From: Lepas anatifera
Taxonomy: Eukaryota; Arthropoda; Thecostraca; Lepadidae
Direction of reading: 5' to 3'
Length of the DNA: 64,000 nt
NCBI GenBank assembly: GCA_034440635.1
Contig: JAOTON010001906.1
Span: 186,001-250,000 of the forward strand
The notes under the pieces are model-generated. The model was given only the letters and a program-made list of their open reading frames with translations, was not told the DNA's origin and made no database searches. Position numbers and translations under genes: made by a program. This document shows, in pieces, positions 1 to 11,896 of this stretch; position 1 is the stretch's first letter; every line of letters starts with the position of its first letter.

Positions 1-438
1 ATTTGATATGCGGCAAGGTCACTTTCTGACCTTTCGTGACCTCAGGTCATCTTAGGTCACAAGGTGACCTCTAGAGGTCAAACCACTGGCGGGAGGTCTT
101 TAAGTTTCTCATAGCGGGAAAAGGACTGACGGAAGGGAAGGATTTCCTATCAAATGTACTTTACCAGACCTCAATAGCTCTTATGGCATAAGAGTTATGT
201 CCAGTTTCTTAAGCATTGCATATTTGAGTGAAAATGACCGATTTTGACCTAATTTTACCTCTGGAGGTCAAACCATTGACCTGAGCACTAAAACATGTAA
301 AGTAATTTCTTACTGAATTCACGCGAGCTTTCTATTGCACTTTGCAGATTTGCGCCAACGCCCATATTTTCGGAGTTAGAGGGGGCATCGATGTCCCCCG
401 ATGGGGCGAAGGTGGCGCTGCCCCCGGTGGGGCGCGGT
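1..438 (+). mobile_element. R1 repeat copy A, right end only (TTAA-flanked, AGGTCA-rich)
   Basis: Matches the right part of the full copy at 38229-39253 almost base for base, including the run of AGGTCA/TGACCT hexamers near 25-85 and the GC-rich end that contains GGTGGGGCG. It stops at a TTAA (439-442). The left part lies outside the window. There is no open reading frame, so it is non-autonomous. The TTAA and GC-rich terminus suggest piggyBac-type mobilisation, which is an inference. Confidence 0.8.
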
Positions 439-515
439 TTAACTAACTAAAAGGAAAACATCCACAGGAAAAGTCGGCTAAAGCTGAGCCGTCCGGAGGA
501 AAATAAGGCACTTAA

Positions 516-819
516 GTGGAATCGTTGGCCGCAGTCAAAGACGTCACTGAAGCCACCATCGAGCTTTCCAGTGTTGAATTTTTCCAGCCTGAACACAGCG
601 CCAAAAAACAACAAATTTTAGCAGTATTGACACAATCTGGTAAATTCGAAAATACCCTGAGCGTGCTGAAGGAGGAAACTCTCATAACCGCGGAGCTTAA
701 AGCCAGGTAGGTGCCAAGGAGCGTTACGAAAGAGAGATGAACCTCATCATCATCATCAGCAAAAAGCTAGGGGAACGACGTGCGGGACAGAATATACACG
801 GTGAAGTTATTCAACTGTA
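516..819 (+). pseudogene. Frameshifted coding relic, unidentified
   Basis: One frame is open from about 516 to 707 with a protein-like composition (mixed charged and aliphatic residues, e.g. SAKKQQILAVLTQSGKFENT). After a stop near 708 the coding character continues in another frame (AKERYEREMNLIIIISKKLG) to a stop at about 819. This looks like one coding fragment with a frameshift near 705-715. There is no convincing ATG and no splice site that rescues it. I do not recognise the family. It sits between R1 copy A and a minisatellite, so a transposon origin is plausible. It could also be chance. Confidence 0.3.
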
Positions 820-898
820 AAAGGAGTGTTTCCACAGATTCATGCTACGAAGGACATTTTTCGGCGATGTATAGATTGCCTGGAGACAATCTGTGCAA

Positions 899-1193
899 GG
901 GGTCAAGCTGTCAGGAGTGGGTCAAGCTGTCAGGAGCGGGTCAAGCTGTCAGAGTGGGTCAAGCTGCCATGAGCGGGTCAAGCTTCCAGGAGCGAGTCAA
1001 GCTTCCAGGAGCGAGTCAAGCTGTCAGGAGCGGGGCAGGCTGTCAGTAGCGGGTCAAGCTGTTAGGAGCGAATCAGCTGTCAGAGCGGGGCAAGCTGTCA
1101 GGAGCGAATCAAGCTGTCAGGAGCGGGTCAAGCTGACAGGAGCGGGTCAAGCCGTCAGGAGCGGGTCAAGTTGTCAGGAGCGGGTCAAGCTGT
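899..1193 (+). repeat. Minisatellite, ~18-bp unit
   Basis: Tandem units of the form GGGTCAAGCTGTCAGGAGC repeat about 16 times with point changes (AGCTTCCAGGAGCG and AGCTGACAGGAGCG variants). The unit length is about 18 bp, so all frames stay partly open and give spurious repetitive ORFs on the plus strand. Confidence 0.9.
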
Positions 1194-1199
1194 GACGAA

Positions 1200-3180
1200 T
1201 GCCGACACTACCTGAACAGCGTATTTAAATAAGCAAATCCTTAACCAACAGAGACCTCGAGATTTTAGGAAGCTCGCAACTGCAAGACAATGGAGACAGG
1301 TGTACCTAAACCGAGTTTACAACCAACAGCAGCTTTGGGTAGAAGCTCACGGAGGACTTTACCGCCTTGCGTGTGGCTTCCCGACCGCAAGTTCGTGACC
1401 GGTCGAAACAGCTCAAGGGGGCACATGAGGCCGCCTAGATTTCCTAACCTGGCTGTGACTCTGCCCAGCTTGTCCTGGGCACAGGTCAGCCAGCGCATGT
1501 CAACTGAGCGGCAGGGGCGACCCGAGGCACCCCGCTCCTCCGGACTTTGAGCAGTGACAGTGACGTTTCCAGCAGGAGAACAGTAAACGGTGGAGAAGAT
1601 CCGGAACTTCAGACAGAGAAGCGAGCAGATGCCTGTTGCTCCTTCTTCCGTGTTGACCAGCAGTGATGTCGCCTGGGCTGCAGTAGCTGGTGACGCTGCT
1701 GGCAGTGCTGACCGAATCACTGCCGCGGGAGAGTGCGGTGACACAGCTAAATGCAGCAGGTCCGGCGGTGCAGTGTGTGTGGGTTGTCCGGTAGCAGCCT
1801 CGTGCGGGGACGAGGAGCAGGTGCTGAGGCGAACGCGACAACGCAATTGGGTGTTTCCTCGCGGCCGCTGCACAGTGCTTTCACTTGTTGTTCTCACTGT
1901 TTATTGAAATGTGGTTTGGGTTTTCATCGGGTGGACTTCATCGGTTAGTGGATCTGCACCCGGACAGGACACTTCTTCGAGACAGGTACGGTACATTGCA
2001 GGTAATGATTATAACTTTGTTGAATCTGGGACCTAAACATAAACATCGGGGCTGAAATCAGTAATGTCTCGCCTTCATCTTGTGTCTGATGACGTTTTTT
2101 TGTATAGTGTGTATTTATTTTTTGGTATTGAAGTTGAAGGCTTTATGTAATAAGTAATTGCGTAGCACTATTTTTGAGGTTTGTATTTTTCTAATAGGTC
2201 ATGTTTCGCGAAAAGATGAGCAGCTGCTTATCCATGGCCTCGGTATGTGTTGTCGGTTAGACTTCCGATGAAACTGCTACTCGCTGCGAATTTTTCATCC
2301 GCTCTATCCGAATTTGTATCCCAATTGTTTTGTTTAGTAAGAGCTTGTATTAAACAGTGCAAACAGAACCCCTTGCAGGGCATATCATACCGTATTCATT
2401 TTGCTAGTTGTATCGCACAGGCACTCCATCTAAAAAAACGAGGCAAACAAGGTTCATCTAAAGGATCACTCAACCCAGGTCAACCTTGCTTGGGTCAAAC
2501 TCACTTTTTAATTCGAAGAGCTGCTCTTATAACATAGTTGTACAGCAAATGAGGCCAATTTGAAGGCAGGGTAGCTCCAAACGTTCACTAATGAAACGAT
2601 AGTCTCCGTGCTCAGCTTAGGCATGGGATACCAGGACGATGTCAAATCTTCACTTCAGTTAAACCACAGAGATCTTCTATAACATGCTATAACGGAAGAG
2701 GACCAAGGCCTTATAATCTATAGGAGAGGGCAGCACACTTGTGATGACGTCGGGACTGGAAATTTTGTTAGCGCAAATTTGAACCTCTGTGAGGAAGTTC
2801 ATGACTATTTTCTATTTCCAGCAGCTCCTGCTCTGCTCATCTTATAGAAACTTCTTGTGACCGAATACATTCTGGCGTTCGTTAAAATCGAATGATATCC
2901 CCACATTAATATTTACATGGTCCCGACAGCATGGATATAGGGGAACCTACCTATGGCTGGATACAAACGGATTGGATATATTGCGTATTTGGCACAGGTA
3001 TTCTCGACAATATACACATTTGACCTAGCATATCGTTTGATATTTACTTACGAATTAACTGGCTAGATTCGTTAGATTCATCGTTAGATTAGATTCATTC
3101 TGGTTAGATTCATCGCTACCAAGAGCGAGCATAAGACTCCTAAGTCATGTAGGTGCTGCAAATGGTTGATGAGAGTATAA
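1200..3180. other. No gene recognised; GC-rich block at 1480-1910
   Basis: Overlapping ORFs on both strands at 1265-1910 come from base composition and show no domain. A sequence resembling a splice donor (GACAG followed by GTACGG) lies at about 1980-1990 after the GC-rich block, so an untranslated first exon on the plus strand cannot be excluded, but nothing downstream supports it. From 2000 to 3180 the DNA is AT-rich with nothing recognisable. Confidence 0.4.
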
Positions 3181-3470
3181 CACTTCTCAGAAGACACCCG
3201 TGCTAGTCGACTACCCCGGACGGCGCCCGGCTGCCCCACCTCGGACCGGTGGCGGCCGGGCGCCCTGACAGACGTGCCGTATGCAAATGCGGGCCTAATG
3301 AGACGGCCGGACGGCCACCGCGCCGGCGTCGGAACCGACCGGACTGCCCCCGGCTCCACGGCAGCTGAACAGCGCGCTGCCCCCGCTGCAGTATGGTAAT
3401 ACAGCGGTGTGTGATGGACCGCCGGTAAACCGCCGCTGGCCGAGATTCTCCCGACACGCCCCCTCCCCTC
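3180..3470. promoter_or_regulatory. GC-rich island with octamer and homeodomain-type motifs
   Basis: This island stands out from its AT-rich surroundings. It contains ATGCAAAT (POU octamer) at about 3281, followed within 15 bases by CCTAATGAG (a TAAT homeodomain core) and GGTAATAC further on. It is non-coding in appearance. A cis-regulatory element is an inference from motif type and composition only. Confidence 0.25.
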
Positions 3471-3478
3471 AACTGTTC

Positions 3479-3540
3479 TCCTCTCTCTCTCTCTCTCTCC
3501 TCTCTCCTCTCCTTTCTCCTCTCTCCTTTCTTCTGTTTCC
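3479..3540 (+). repeat. CT-rich microsatellite
   Basis: CTCTCT runs interrupted by CCT and TTT triplets. This is simple-sequence DNA. Confidence 0.95.
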
Positions 3541-3651
3541 GGTTCATACCATGTTCTGTACAGAAGTACTTATTCGCACCTCAATGACGATCAGTATCAG
3601 TTCTGAGCGAAATTATCAAACCAGACAAAAGAGATTCAATCCCTTGCTTAA

Positions 3652-4514
3652 CACGCGCAGTGGAGAGGGGTCTGGCGTTAACGGTACAGTGGGGGATCCT
3701 AAAGTGTATCCCTGGGACCTAAAAAAAAAGTTATGCAACCGCCCGTTTGGGGTGCGTGGGGGCGATGGTGGTGCGCATTATGGATAAGTTTAATTGACCT
3801 GATCAATATCTTCAAGGTCAAACGAGGTCGGTGAAGATCACACATGGGTCGTCAAGGAGGCCTATTGGGAAATGCTGTGATTATAAGGAAAGAAGGCAAA
3901 CATATACCTAAGGCAAGCTAAGATCATAAAGGGAAAGACCATACAATATTTTTGGACAGTCGAGGTCAGGCTCATCCAAGGTCACTGACCTATGACAACA
4001 ATCTTACATATGCTAAATAATGTAAAATTTAATGACTCTATAGCAGGCTTTGGGTGGAAAATGATGGCTTGACCTCGAAAAAGACCTTTGGCCTTGACCT
4101 GTGACTTTGATCTTGTTATTACGTGGCCTTTGCTATGAGGGTATGCCAACATATTTCATACTGAATATTGCACTCTGATTGGAATTATGGGGTCAATGAC
4201 ATTGATCTGTGACTCTTGATATTCATGTGGAGTGACCTTGACATATAATCCCGATTATATGACGTTATTACGTGGTGTACGGTGCAGACAAAGTGGTCGA
4301 CCGCTAGCTTGCAACGGTCTCAAAATAAAGGTCTGACTTTGAAAGCCTATATGTAAAAAAATATTGATCGATTTTCTCAATTATTTCCTCAGTAGGTGCG
4401 TTTAAGAATTGTCTCAAGTTTAGCCCGGAAGCGTTTTCCGACTTTGAAAAGTTACCCGGCCACCATGGAAAGCTAGGTGGGGCGGGGGCAATTTAGGACC
4501 CCTCCATCGATGTG
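3652..4514 (+). mobile_element. R2 repeat copy 1, TTAA-flanked and AGGTCA-rich
   Basis: TTAA lies at 3648-3651 and again at 4515-4518. The left end begins CACGCGCAGTGGAGAGGGGT. The right end read on the other strand begins CACATCGATGGAGGGGTCC, so the termini are imperfect inverted repeats. Inside are many AGGTCA and TGACCT hexamers. The copy at 50107-50897 matches along the full length. There is no coding capacity. Its form (TTAA target, inverted ends, no ORF) is that of a non-autonomous element. Confidence 0.75.
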
Positions 4515-4518
4515 TTAA

Positions 4519-5095
4519 CCTTTTGGTTAAGATCCCCTGTCCTGCACATGTTAGCAAGATCGCGAATTTCCTCACCTCTCCCACCAGAGCCACAGTTTTT
4601 GTTGTCGAAAATGGGTACGCTCGGGGATAGTGCCAATCATATTTTTAATATAATTTGCGTATGTTCAGGACCGTCATTTGTTCTGTCCTAAACCCTGTCA
4701 TGTACCAGCCTCACAGATGGATCCCCTCCTGACAGGGGACCAGTTTTGCCCGTTTGATCACTGACGTTTCCACACAATTGTACTGTAACCTAGGTTTGGG
4801 GTATCGATCGTTCGGTTTGCACCGACAGTACTGGTCCAACATATTCTTCTTCGGTGGAGGGAAGCATTTGCCTTGCCCGGCTGCAGCCCCTGTAATCGCC
4901 CCTAATCCGACCAAAAGTCATTGTAAGCTCTCAATAACAGTTGTATTTGAATTTTCTGGCCCGGCTTTTAAGCGATTATACACAAATGCAAGAACTAGTG
5001 CTAAGTAGTCCATGTACGCTTGAGGTGAAGTTTTTAAATTCCCCCATTGCTGAAGACCCCAGTGGTCTTCAACTTTTGTGATCGGATGGCCAGTG
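4519..5095. other. No gene recognised
   Basis: Unique-looking AT-rich DNA. Short ORFs on both strands at 4711-5008 overlap each other and show no domain or plausible splice context. Confidence 0.4.
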
Positions 5096-5097
5096 AC

Positions 5098-5472
5098 TAC
5101 ATTGTCCGTCTCCAGACCGGGCAACATGGATGAATGTGGGTTCAGTCCCCATGGCGGGAAACCGTCTTCTATGTCAGATGGGGCCGGGGAGGCCTTGTGG
5201 CTTCGTTGCCAGTCTTCAGATCGAATAGCATGGATTAACGTGGGTTCAATCCCCATGGCGGGAAACTGCCTTCCGTGTCCGATCTGACCCGGTGGAGAGG
5301 ATCCTTAAACACCCACGCCAATACTCCCTGTAATTGGGCAAGTGCGCCTGTTGGGGGTGGCCCTAATAAAAAAGAAGATCTGACCCGTGGTGAGGATCCT
5401 TAAACACCCACGCCAATACTTCCTGTAGTTGGGCAAGTGCGCCGTTGGGAGTCGCCCTATTAAAATAAAATA
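5098..5472 (+). repeat. Tandem tRNA-derived SINE-like unit (two heads, then two tails)
   Basis: Two head segments (about 5098-5170 and 5196-5280) share a Pol III B-box-like core, GTGGGTTCAATCCCC, followed by ATGGCGGGAAAC. Two tail segments follow in tandem (5281-5376 and 5377-5472), each running from GATCTGACCC through AGGATCCTTAAACACCCACG to an A-rich end. The order is head-head-tail-tail. B-box heads are typical of tRNA-derived SINEs. The internal tandem arrangement is unusual. Confidence 0.7.
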
Positions 5473-6630
5473 AAGTTCCAAAAGCATACATGTTTTCCAT
5501 AGTTTTTTGCTTTGCACAACAAATCTTGTGATATTGTTATATCGGCCTTCAGCAAAAAGCGAATAACCCTGCCAAATTGGGAACAGGTCTTCAGAAATGC
5601 AGGACTAGAAAAGCACTGGTCCCCGGTGGTATAGAGTCAAAAAGGCTGGATACTACTTGAAGGAGCTGGAGACAAAAATGTTCCCAAGTGTGCATGGAAA
5701 GGGAAGATCTGGTCCACTCTGGCTTTGACCACCTGAAAGTGGCAAACTTTTCGCAATTTTGACCGATTTAGGCATTTTCTCCGCAGCGCCATTATGTCTT
5801 TCACGATTATATCCTGATTGCCTCCGCCTCCCTCAATGTTTTTTAACATTAAACACGCTGAAACGAACTTTTGAAACTCTGGATGGGATTGCAGGTCTGT
5901 AGTTATTCATGGGTGTAAGATTTTCTTTTGCTGTACGATAGTTGACCACCTGACAGTAGGCAGCGGCCATGAGGTGTAAGCTTACAACTCTGACAGGCGT
6001 GTCTTCATCCTGTGGCTCATTGCTGGCAGACGGCCACCATCATTTCACTGTTCGACCTTTCACGAGCTTTCAAATGACATTTATCATCACAAACTCGGTT
6101 GTCTACTTATCCTTGTTTTTTGCGCAGCCGGGCGGTACACGCCAAAGTCCCTTTCTCACGCAAAGTGAGGATGAACGCCTTATCGACAAGGATCATTTGG
6201 CGGGTGATACCTCGTCAGCGTCATAAATCATCTAGTTGTCAGTATAGTCATCAGCGCCAGAAGGTCGCCGCTACGACGAGGGCCTCCTCTTACCCAAGGG
6301 GTTAGAGGGGCTTCTGAACCTCGCCTCCCTCGCTCTCACAGATCGTCGAACTTGCCCTGGTCACAAATCGCATCATCTACCTTCTTGTTAAAGTTCCCAA
6401 CAGAAAATGGGCGCAAGCATTGGGAATACACCTGACAAGTTTTCCCGGGAGGCGAGGTGGGTGTTCTGTGTGGTAGCTCACCGGGGAGGGAGAAGGGGGC
6501 ACTATCTAACAGCTATCTGAAACCCTTTCTCGGTAATGGCGCTCAAGTGATATAGAGGCGACTAGGTTAATCTGGCGGTGACAGTACGTCGCAATCTTTC
6601 AGTCACGAACCCATCCCGATTATAGATAAA
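5473..6630. other. No gene recognised
   Basis: Mixed-composition DNA. ORFs at 5969-6305 (plus) and 5637-5849 (minus) are short, overlap in several frames and carry no recognisable motif. Confidence 0.4.
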
Positions 6631-6631
6631 A

Positions 6632-6692
6632 ACGGAGAGAGAAGGAGAGAGGGAGAGAGAGGGAGAGAAAGAGAGAGAGGGAGAGAGAGAGT
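6632..6692 (+). repeat. GA-rich microsatellite
   Basis: Interrupted GAGAGAGG runs. The long minus-strand serine/leucine ORF here is an artefact of the repeat. Confidence 0.95.
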
Positions 6693-6699
6693 ATACGTG

Positions 6700-7475
6700 A
6701 GTGAGGACGTGTGAGTGAGTGAGCTGAACAAACAAGTATATTCTTGGAATCGTTTCACACAATAGTAAAACAACAGGTGGTTCTCAACAGTTCCATTTCT
6801 GAACGTGACAGGTGCAACGCCTGAGGGCGAGAAAGAGGAACCAAATAGCAGCCCGATCTCACCGACGTATCAGGCAGGGCCCGATACACACGCGAGATCT
6901 CTCTGGGAAAGAGTGGCGGAGAAGGGTAAGAGCGGCCACCTACCTTTCCTGCCAGATATCTGGGTAATTGATGAGCCGCTCAGAGTAATTGGCGGTAGCG
7001 ATGGGTCCCGCTGGTGTCAATTAGGGGCGTCCGGAGAAAAACAAACCAATCGGCCCATCAGGTGCGGCTCTTTTGCCGGTGGAAGTCCATCGTCTGACGT
7101 CATCTGACCGGAAAAATCGGCCTGAAGGGCTGCTAGGTAGTCAATGCCCATACTCTTAGATTTATCTCTGGTTAGAATTTGTTTCAGACGCAAGTAAAAT
7201 CAAAGATGCTATCCTACGTATGCCCTCGTCTCCAGCTTTGCTTGCGTTTGGTAAAACCTTTTCATAGAAATTTTAGCCTTAGTACTCTTGCTTTAACATA
7301 GCCCTATAGGAAGCATGTTTTTCCTGACAAGTCAATTATTTTGTATTTTAGATGTAGAAAATGGATCTTAACCTTGATGCTGGAACTGTCCCTAGAGTGC
7401 CGCCTCTGCAAGGTCTAATTGAGAAAAAATAGAAATGTCCCGCTTAGAGTTTCGCACGGGCTACCATTATCTACA
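6700..7475. other. No gene recognised
   Basis: A 100-codon plus-strand ORF at 6805-7107 has no domain I recognise and no splice context. The rest is AT-rich and featureless. Confidence 0.35.
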
Positions 7476-7479
7476 TGAG

Positions 7480-7725
7480 AGCCAAATTCAACTGACCTAA
7501 AACAATCAATTCGAGGTTAAACGAGGTCATGGAGGTCGAATCTGGGCAATGCTTCGGATCTATCTCAAAATTCCAGGTTTATGCGAGAAACATCCGGGAA
7601 TTCACTGGGAAAGCACTGGGGCCATTAAGGTAGGTCCTATAAAATGTTATCCCATAAGTTTAAGGGTTTCAAGATCATTGACCTATGTCGTCAAAATACG
7701 ACATCTTGCCGATAGCGTGTACACT
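7480..7725 (+). repeat. Diverged R2-like fragment
   Basis: The order of motifs follows R2: AACTGACCTAAAACAATCAA, then GAGGTTAAACGAGGTCATGG, then a CACTGGGAAAGCACTG stretch and ATTGACCTATGTCGTCAA. Corresponding segments occur at 3793-4005 in R2 copy 1. The termini are not recognisable. Confidence 0.5.
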
Positions 7726-10700
7726 GGTGGATCCAAGAGGGGGGGATGGCCCCTTGACTCTCAGGATCACCAACTTTCATACGCGAATCCATTATTTTTT
7801 ATCGGTATTGGTCGCCATATGAACACGAGGAGCATGGGCCGGTCAGGATACCCGAATTGTATCGCGTGGCCGCTGCTCCTTGCTTCGTGGGCTGGAAGGA
7901 GATAAACAAGGTTGTTTCAGGAATCCCAGATACGTGTCAAGGGGTCCTGGACGAGTGGCTTGGGGTTAGTATGTTTATGTGGTACTAATGCCCACTGACA
8001 CCGCTACTGGAGGCGCCAGTGGCAGTTCACATGTCTCCCTTTTCCCGCCTGGATCCGAGTTCTCGGGCGACTCCAATCCAGGAGCGGTACATTAGGTCCA
8101 ATAGGTCGCATGGGAGGGCCCTTGGTAGGCCAGCTTTCAATCCCTTCCTCTCCCTCGTGGAGGATATGCTGACGCTGCGTCGCGGGTTGAGGCTTCTAGT
8201 TGTTTATGCCCTTTAGACGAATGCCTGACTCCTAACCACCCGGACCGAATCTGCACCATGTCACTTACGTAAACCATGAAGAGACATTTGAGCTTCGTCT
8301 GGCCATGCCAGGACTCATTCACGCCACGTCAAGCAATGCCCACTCGGTTCCTCGCCGAGGTCACCTAAGTGGCTGTCAGTCTCGCAGTCAATATGTACCT
8401 AAACTTATTCGATGCAGTAAAACAACGTACCCCGGCACAAAAGAGTAACACGTGGGAATATTTGTATGATATGCATTTCAATGGTCTCTCTCGTCATCGA
8501 ATCGATTATTATCACTGTTAGAATTGGTTGAGCTTACGTAACCACCACTGACGGACGGCCGTCAGTAACACGGAATCGGGGCTGGTTGACTTGCAGACTG
8601 ACATATAGTGCATAAACGTGCGGCTCGAACAGGACTCATGGAACACCGTTTGAAGACATGCAAGTTTAAGATATTCGAACAGTCAGCTGAATCCCAAAGA
8701 ATTCGAGCGTCTGTTGAAGTGGGCAGTACTTGGTATTATTTACCATACCAAATTGAATTTCGTAGAAATTTTCAAACAAATCATCTAATTTTCTGTCCAC
8801 ATCCCTCACTCCTATAAGAATGTGCTGTCACTTACGTTGACGTCTGAAACTAGTGAACGTCAGAAGAACTTGTATATCACTGGAATTTAGGTTCTAGCAG
8901 GGAAAGGGAGCTAGCAGTATTTACGAGGGATCACCTTGCAGGCTGCGGCTGAGTGAGCTGATGACATCTAACCGCTGGCAGTGCAGGGTGGCATTTCATG
9001 TCTGTTGGCTCACAAATATATGGGTGGAATGTATGATGTTTTGTAAGTGACTGAAATGTGCCAGCTTTGCACAAATGTTTCTTTAATAATGATAATAAAT
9101 CGCGTTCATTTGGCTACATCAATCTTTATAATGCTGGTCACTCGTGTCTGCTCACTTCTAATCACGGAGTTTATATCAGGTGCAGTAGCAGTTTATATGT
9201 AGGTATATTAATGTTTAAACATCTGGCCTAAGCTTTCCAACCAAATGTTTCCGACCTGAAAACGATCTGCTACACGGAATCTGTCTGGTCTGTGGCAGGG
9301 GCAGACGCAGGAGCGTCGTTTGGGGAGGGGTAATTCGAGAAACATCGGAAAAGGTGTTTTTTAATAAAATCGGCTAAAATTTCACCATTTTGGGGGCATG
9401 GCCCCTGTAAATATTTCATGAGAGCTGAGAAGCGCAGACAAATAACACCGGTAATACGGACAGTCCCAAAATCATGAACTGATTACTGGTGAACGAATAT
9501 CTTACAATATCAGGAGGCCATCCCCTTTCCTTCTCCTTTTCTGTTTATATATGGTACTCCTTACCATTCCCTTTCAAATGAGTCATCGATATTACCAGCC
9601 GTTTAGAATCAGCGCAATTTGTTGGTTTGTATACCCCTAACATAATAGTTTGCATCGAAACCGTTTCAGGAGCCGTCTTCTGGCTTCCCAGAAATTTTCC
9701 GGAACGCTTGGCCGAACTTTTCCGGAACCATGTTCTGCCTTGTTGGAACTTCACCGGGACTTTCCTAAACTTGCAGTGCCGGGATGAGGGATTTAGAAAT
9801 AAGCAGTACCTATACGCTCCGCTGTTATAGAACCACTAGGGTTGGTGCGCCCTTAAGCCCCAATAATCAATCTCCGCTGAAATCCTACCTTTTCGCATGA
9901 CATATTCTAACATCCAGTGCCGTCAGGATTTGATACACCAGATAATAATTATATTTTGTACACGTGTTCTAACTCCGAACGCGCACTAAGTGTATGCTTG
10001 TTCTCATCCATGCCGGAATTCTCCAGCGCCCCCCCCTTCTCCTCCGCCCCCTCCTAGTCTCGATCCCGCCGCCTCCGCCCGCCGTCCCCTGGCTTTGTCA
10101 CCGCCGTCGTCACCAGCAGCTTATCCTCGGCACATCTGGCCAGCCAGCAGCCGGATCAGGAGAGCCTAGGTTTCCCATAAACATGCTGCCGACGCCAGCC
10201 GATTGTATCGGCGAATTTACGGCGGCGGTCCGAGGGATGGAACAGGAGGGGGTGAAGGGAGGGTGCGCGCGACCGTCTCCGGCGCCGGCTAATTCTGAGA
10301 TAGTGCGGTTATGACTGTCCCAGACTGGGTCCCCAGCTCCCGAGAAGAGAATAACCTGAATGGATGCTGAGTGAATATATACTGTTCGCAGTCTGAGAGT
10401 TTGCCAGTAGGTAAGAAAATGAGGGATTTGGAAAATGGTGCTGCTATCAGGTGGCTGGAATTCATTTTTGGTAAGGGCATCTGACACTGCTGTACTTGCG
10501 TTAAAGCTTTTCAACCCAATAAACATTGAATGTGTATTCCTCCTCAAGCATTCTCAACATATCAGATTCAAAACTAGATTTGATACCTAATTGTCGCTTG
10601 TATCATATAAATTATTTTTAGCTGGCATCATGTTTGATCCAACAAAATCAAAAACACTAACTACCACCTTCGGACATTTTCACAGGCCGCGTTAAGCTCA

Positions 10701-11460
10701 CCTGTTCTGGACCTGGTCGCCAAGTGTCGCCATTAGGGCAGCCTTGTTTGCACAGCAGCCACTCACTTGTCACCCTGATATACCGTGCCGGCGACGAATA
10801 AAGCAGCGCGAGCGTCGCGGCCGACGCGTCGGCAGAGCCTCCCGCTGGTCTGATGAGGAATGAATGGGCTGAGGCGGCGCCGTCTTACTTGTCGTCCTTG
10901 GCGATAATCCCGCAGGGAGGATGAATTCATTCAGAATGATTTCATAGTGAGGGTATGACTCAGTGTGTTTGCTGTTTTGAGAATGAATGCTGGATAGATT
11001 GTTCCTAAATATAGTTAAGACTACTTCTACTAAAAATAAACACCAGAAGGCTTCATTCGTTTATGGACAGTGTAGGTATTTATTTACTTATTCAACGAAG
11101 TACGGCTTCCAGTGATCTATTGGTACGTTATCTTGAATGCTAGGATAAGGCAGACGCCGGCGAAGCGTGAATGACCTTTCGCAGTCTTTCCATCAGAGTT
11201 ATTTCGATGTTAGTGTGAGCAATCAAAACCGCAATATTGAAATAAGGCTAGCATCAAAGTTAAGGGCTTAGGTGTAAAAACTCGGAAAGGGTCCAGACTT
11301 AAACCAAGATGTTGTATCTCTTATCTCGACAGAGTAATCCAGTTATACCCACTTCTACGTATCAACACATATTTCCTTATTTTATCGCATTAGGTCCACT
11401 CCAAAGGAGCGCATTTTCTCAGTTGCAGGGAGTGCTGGGTTATGGTAAGGAAGCTTTCCA
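7726..11460. other. No gene recognised; scattered SINE scraps and two GC-rich islands
   Basis: About 9838-9876 resembles the tail of the SINE family (GTTGGTGCGCCCTTAAGCCC then CAATAATCAATC). GC-rich islands at about 10010-10300 and 10690-10930 break up AT-rich DNA; the second has several homeodomain-like and GATAA cores. About 9290-9420 resembles one end of a MITE (AGGGGCAGACGCAGGAGC) with no partner end. ORFs here are short and overlapping. Confidence 0.35.
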
Positions 11461-11464
11461 CTGG

Positions 11465-11580
11465 GCATGCAAATGGAACACTTAAGGTGGTCCCCCACCG
11501 TGGAAATTGAACCCACGTTAATACATGTTACCCCCAATCTCAATGGAGGCAAGAAGCCACTAAACCACCCGGATCCGTAT
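11465..11580 (-). repeat. tRNA-derived SINE fragment, minus strand
   Basis: The reverse complement reads CCGGGTGGTTTAGTGGCTTC (A-box-like) and then GTGGGTTCAATTTCCACGGT (B-box-like), with the spacing of a tRNA-type internal Pol III promoter. The tail is short or missing. Confidence 0.6.
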
Positions 11581-11896
11581 ATGAACAGGAATACATTAAG
11601 TTATCTGACAAAAGGTCATTAAAGAACCAAGCCCTTGATCATATAAAAGCTGTCATAAGCACCTGGGGACAAGTTGTGATGACATTTGATAAGCATTATA
11701 TCATGTAGATATCTACCAAATGATTACATGTCTAATATGTTATTAAGGGTCATAACTGTTAAGAGTTGTAGCCACTCCTGTAGCTAAATGCTAGATGAAT
11801 CGAGAGTTTATGGTAAATTAAATAGGAAATCAAGCTTTAGGACTAGAATGATGAGCTACCTCTGTTACAAGAAAATTTACAAAATTAGGATATTAA

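Noticed and set aside
899..1193. CRISPR-like array
   Set aside because: The units are contiguous with no distinct spacers; it is a minisatellite in eukaryotic DNA.
1265..1897. 210-codon minus-strand ORF near the left end
   Set aside because: Low-complexity Ser/Arg/Pro/Thr composition in a GC-rich block, with competing ORFs on the other strand and no domain.
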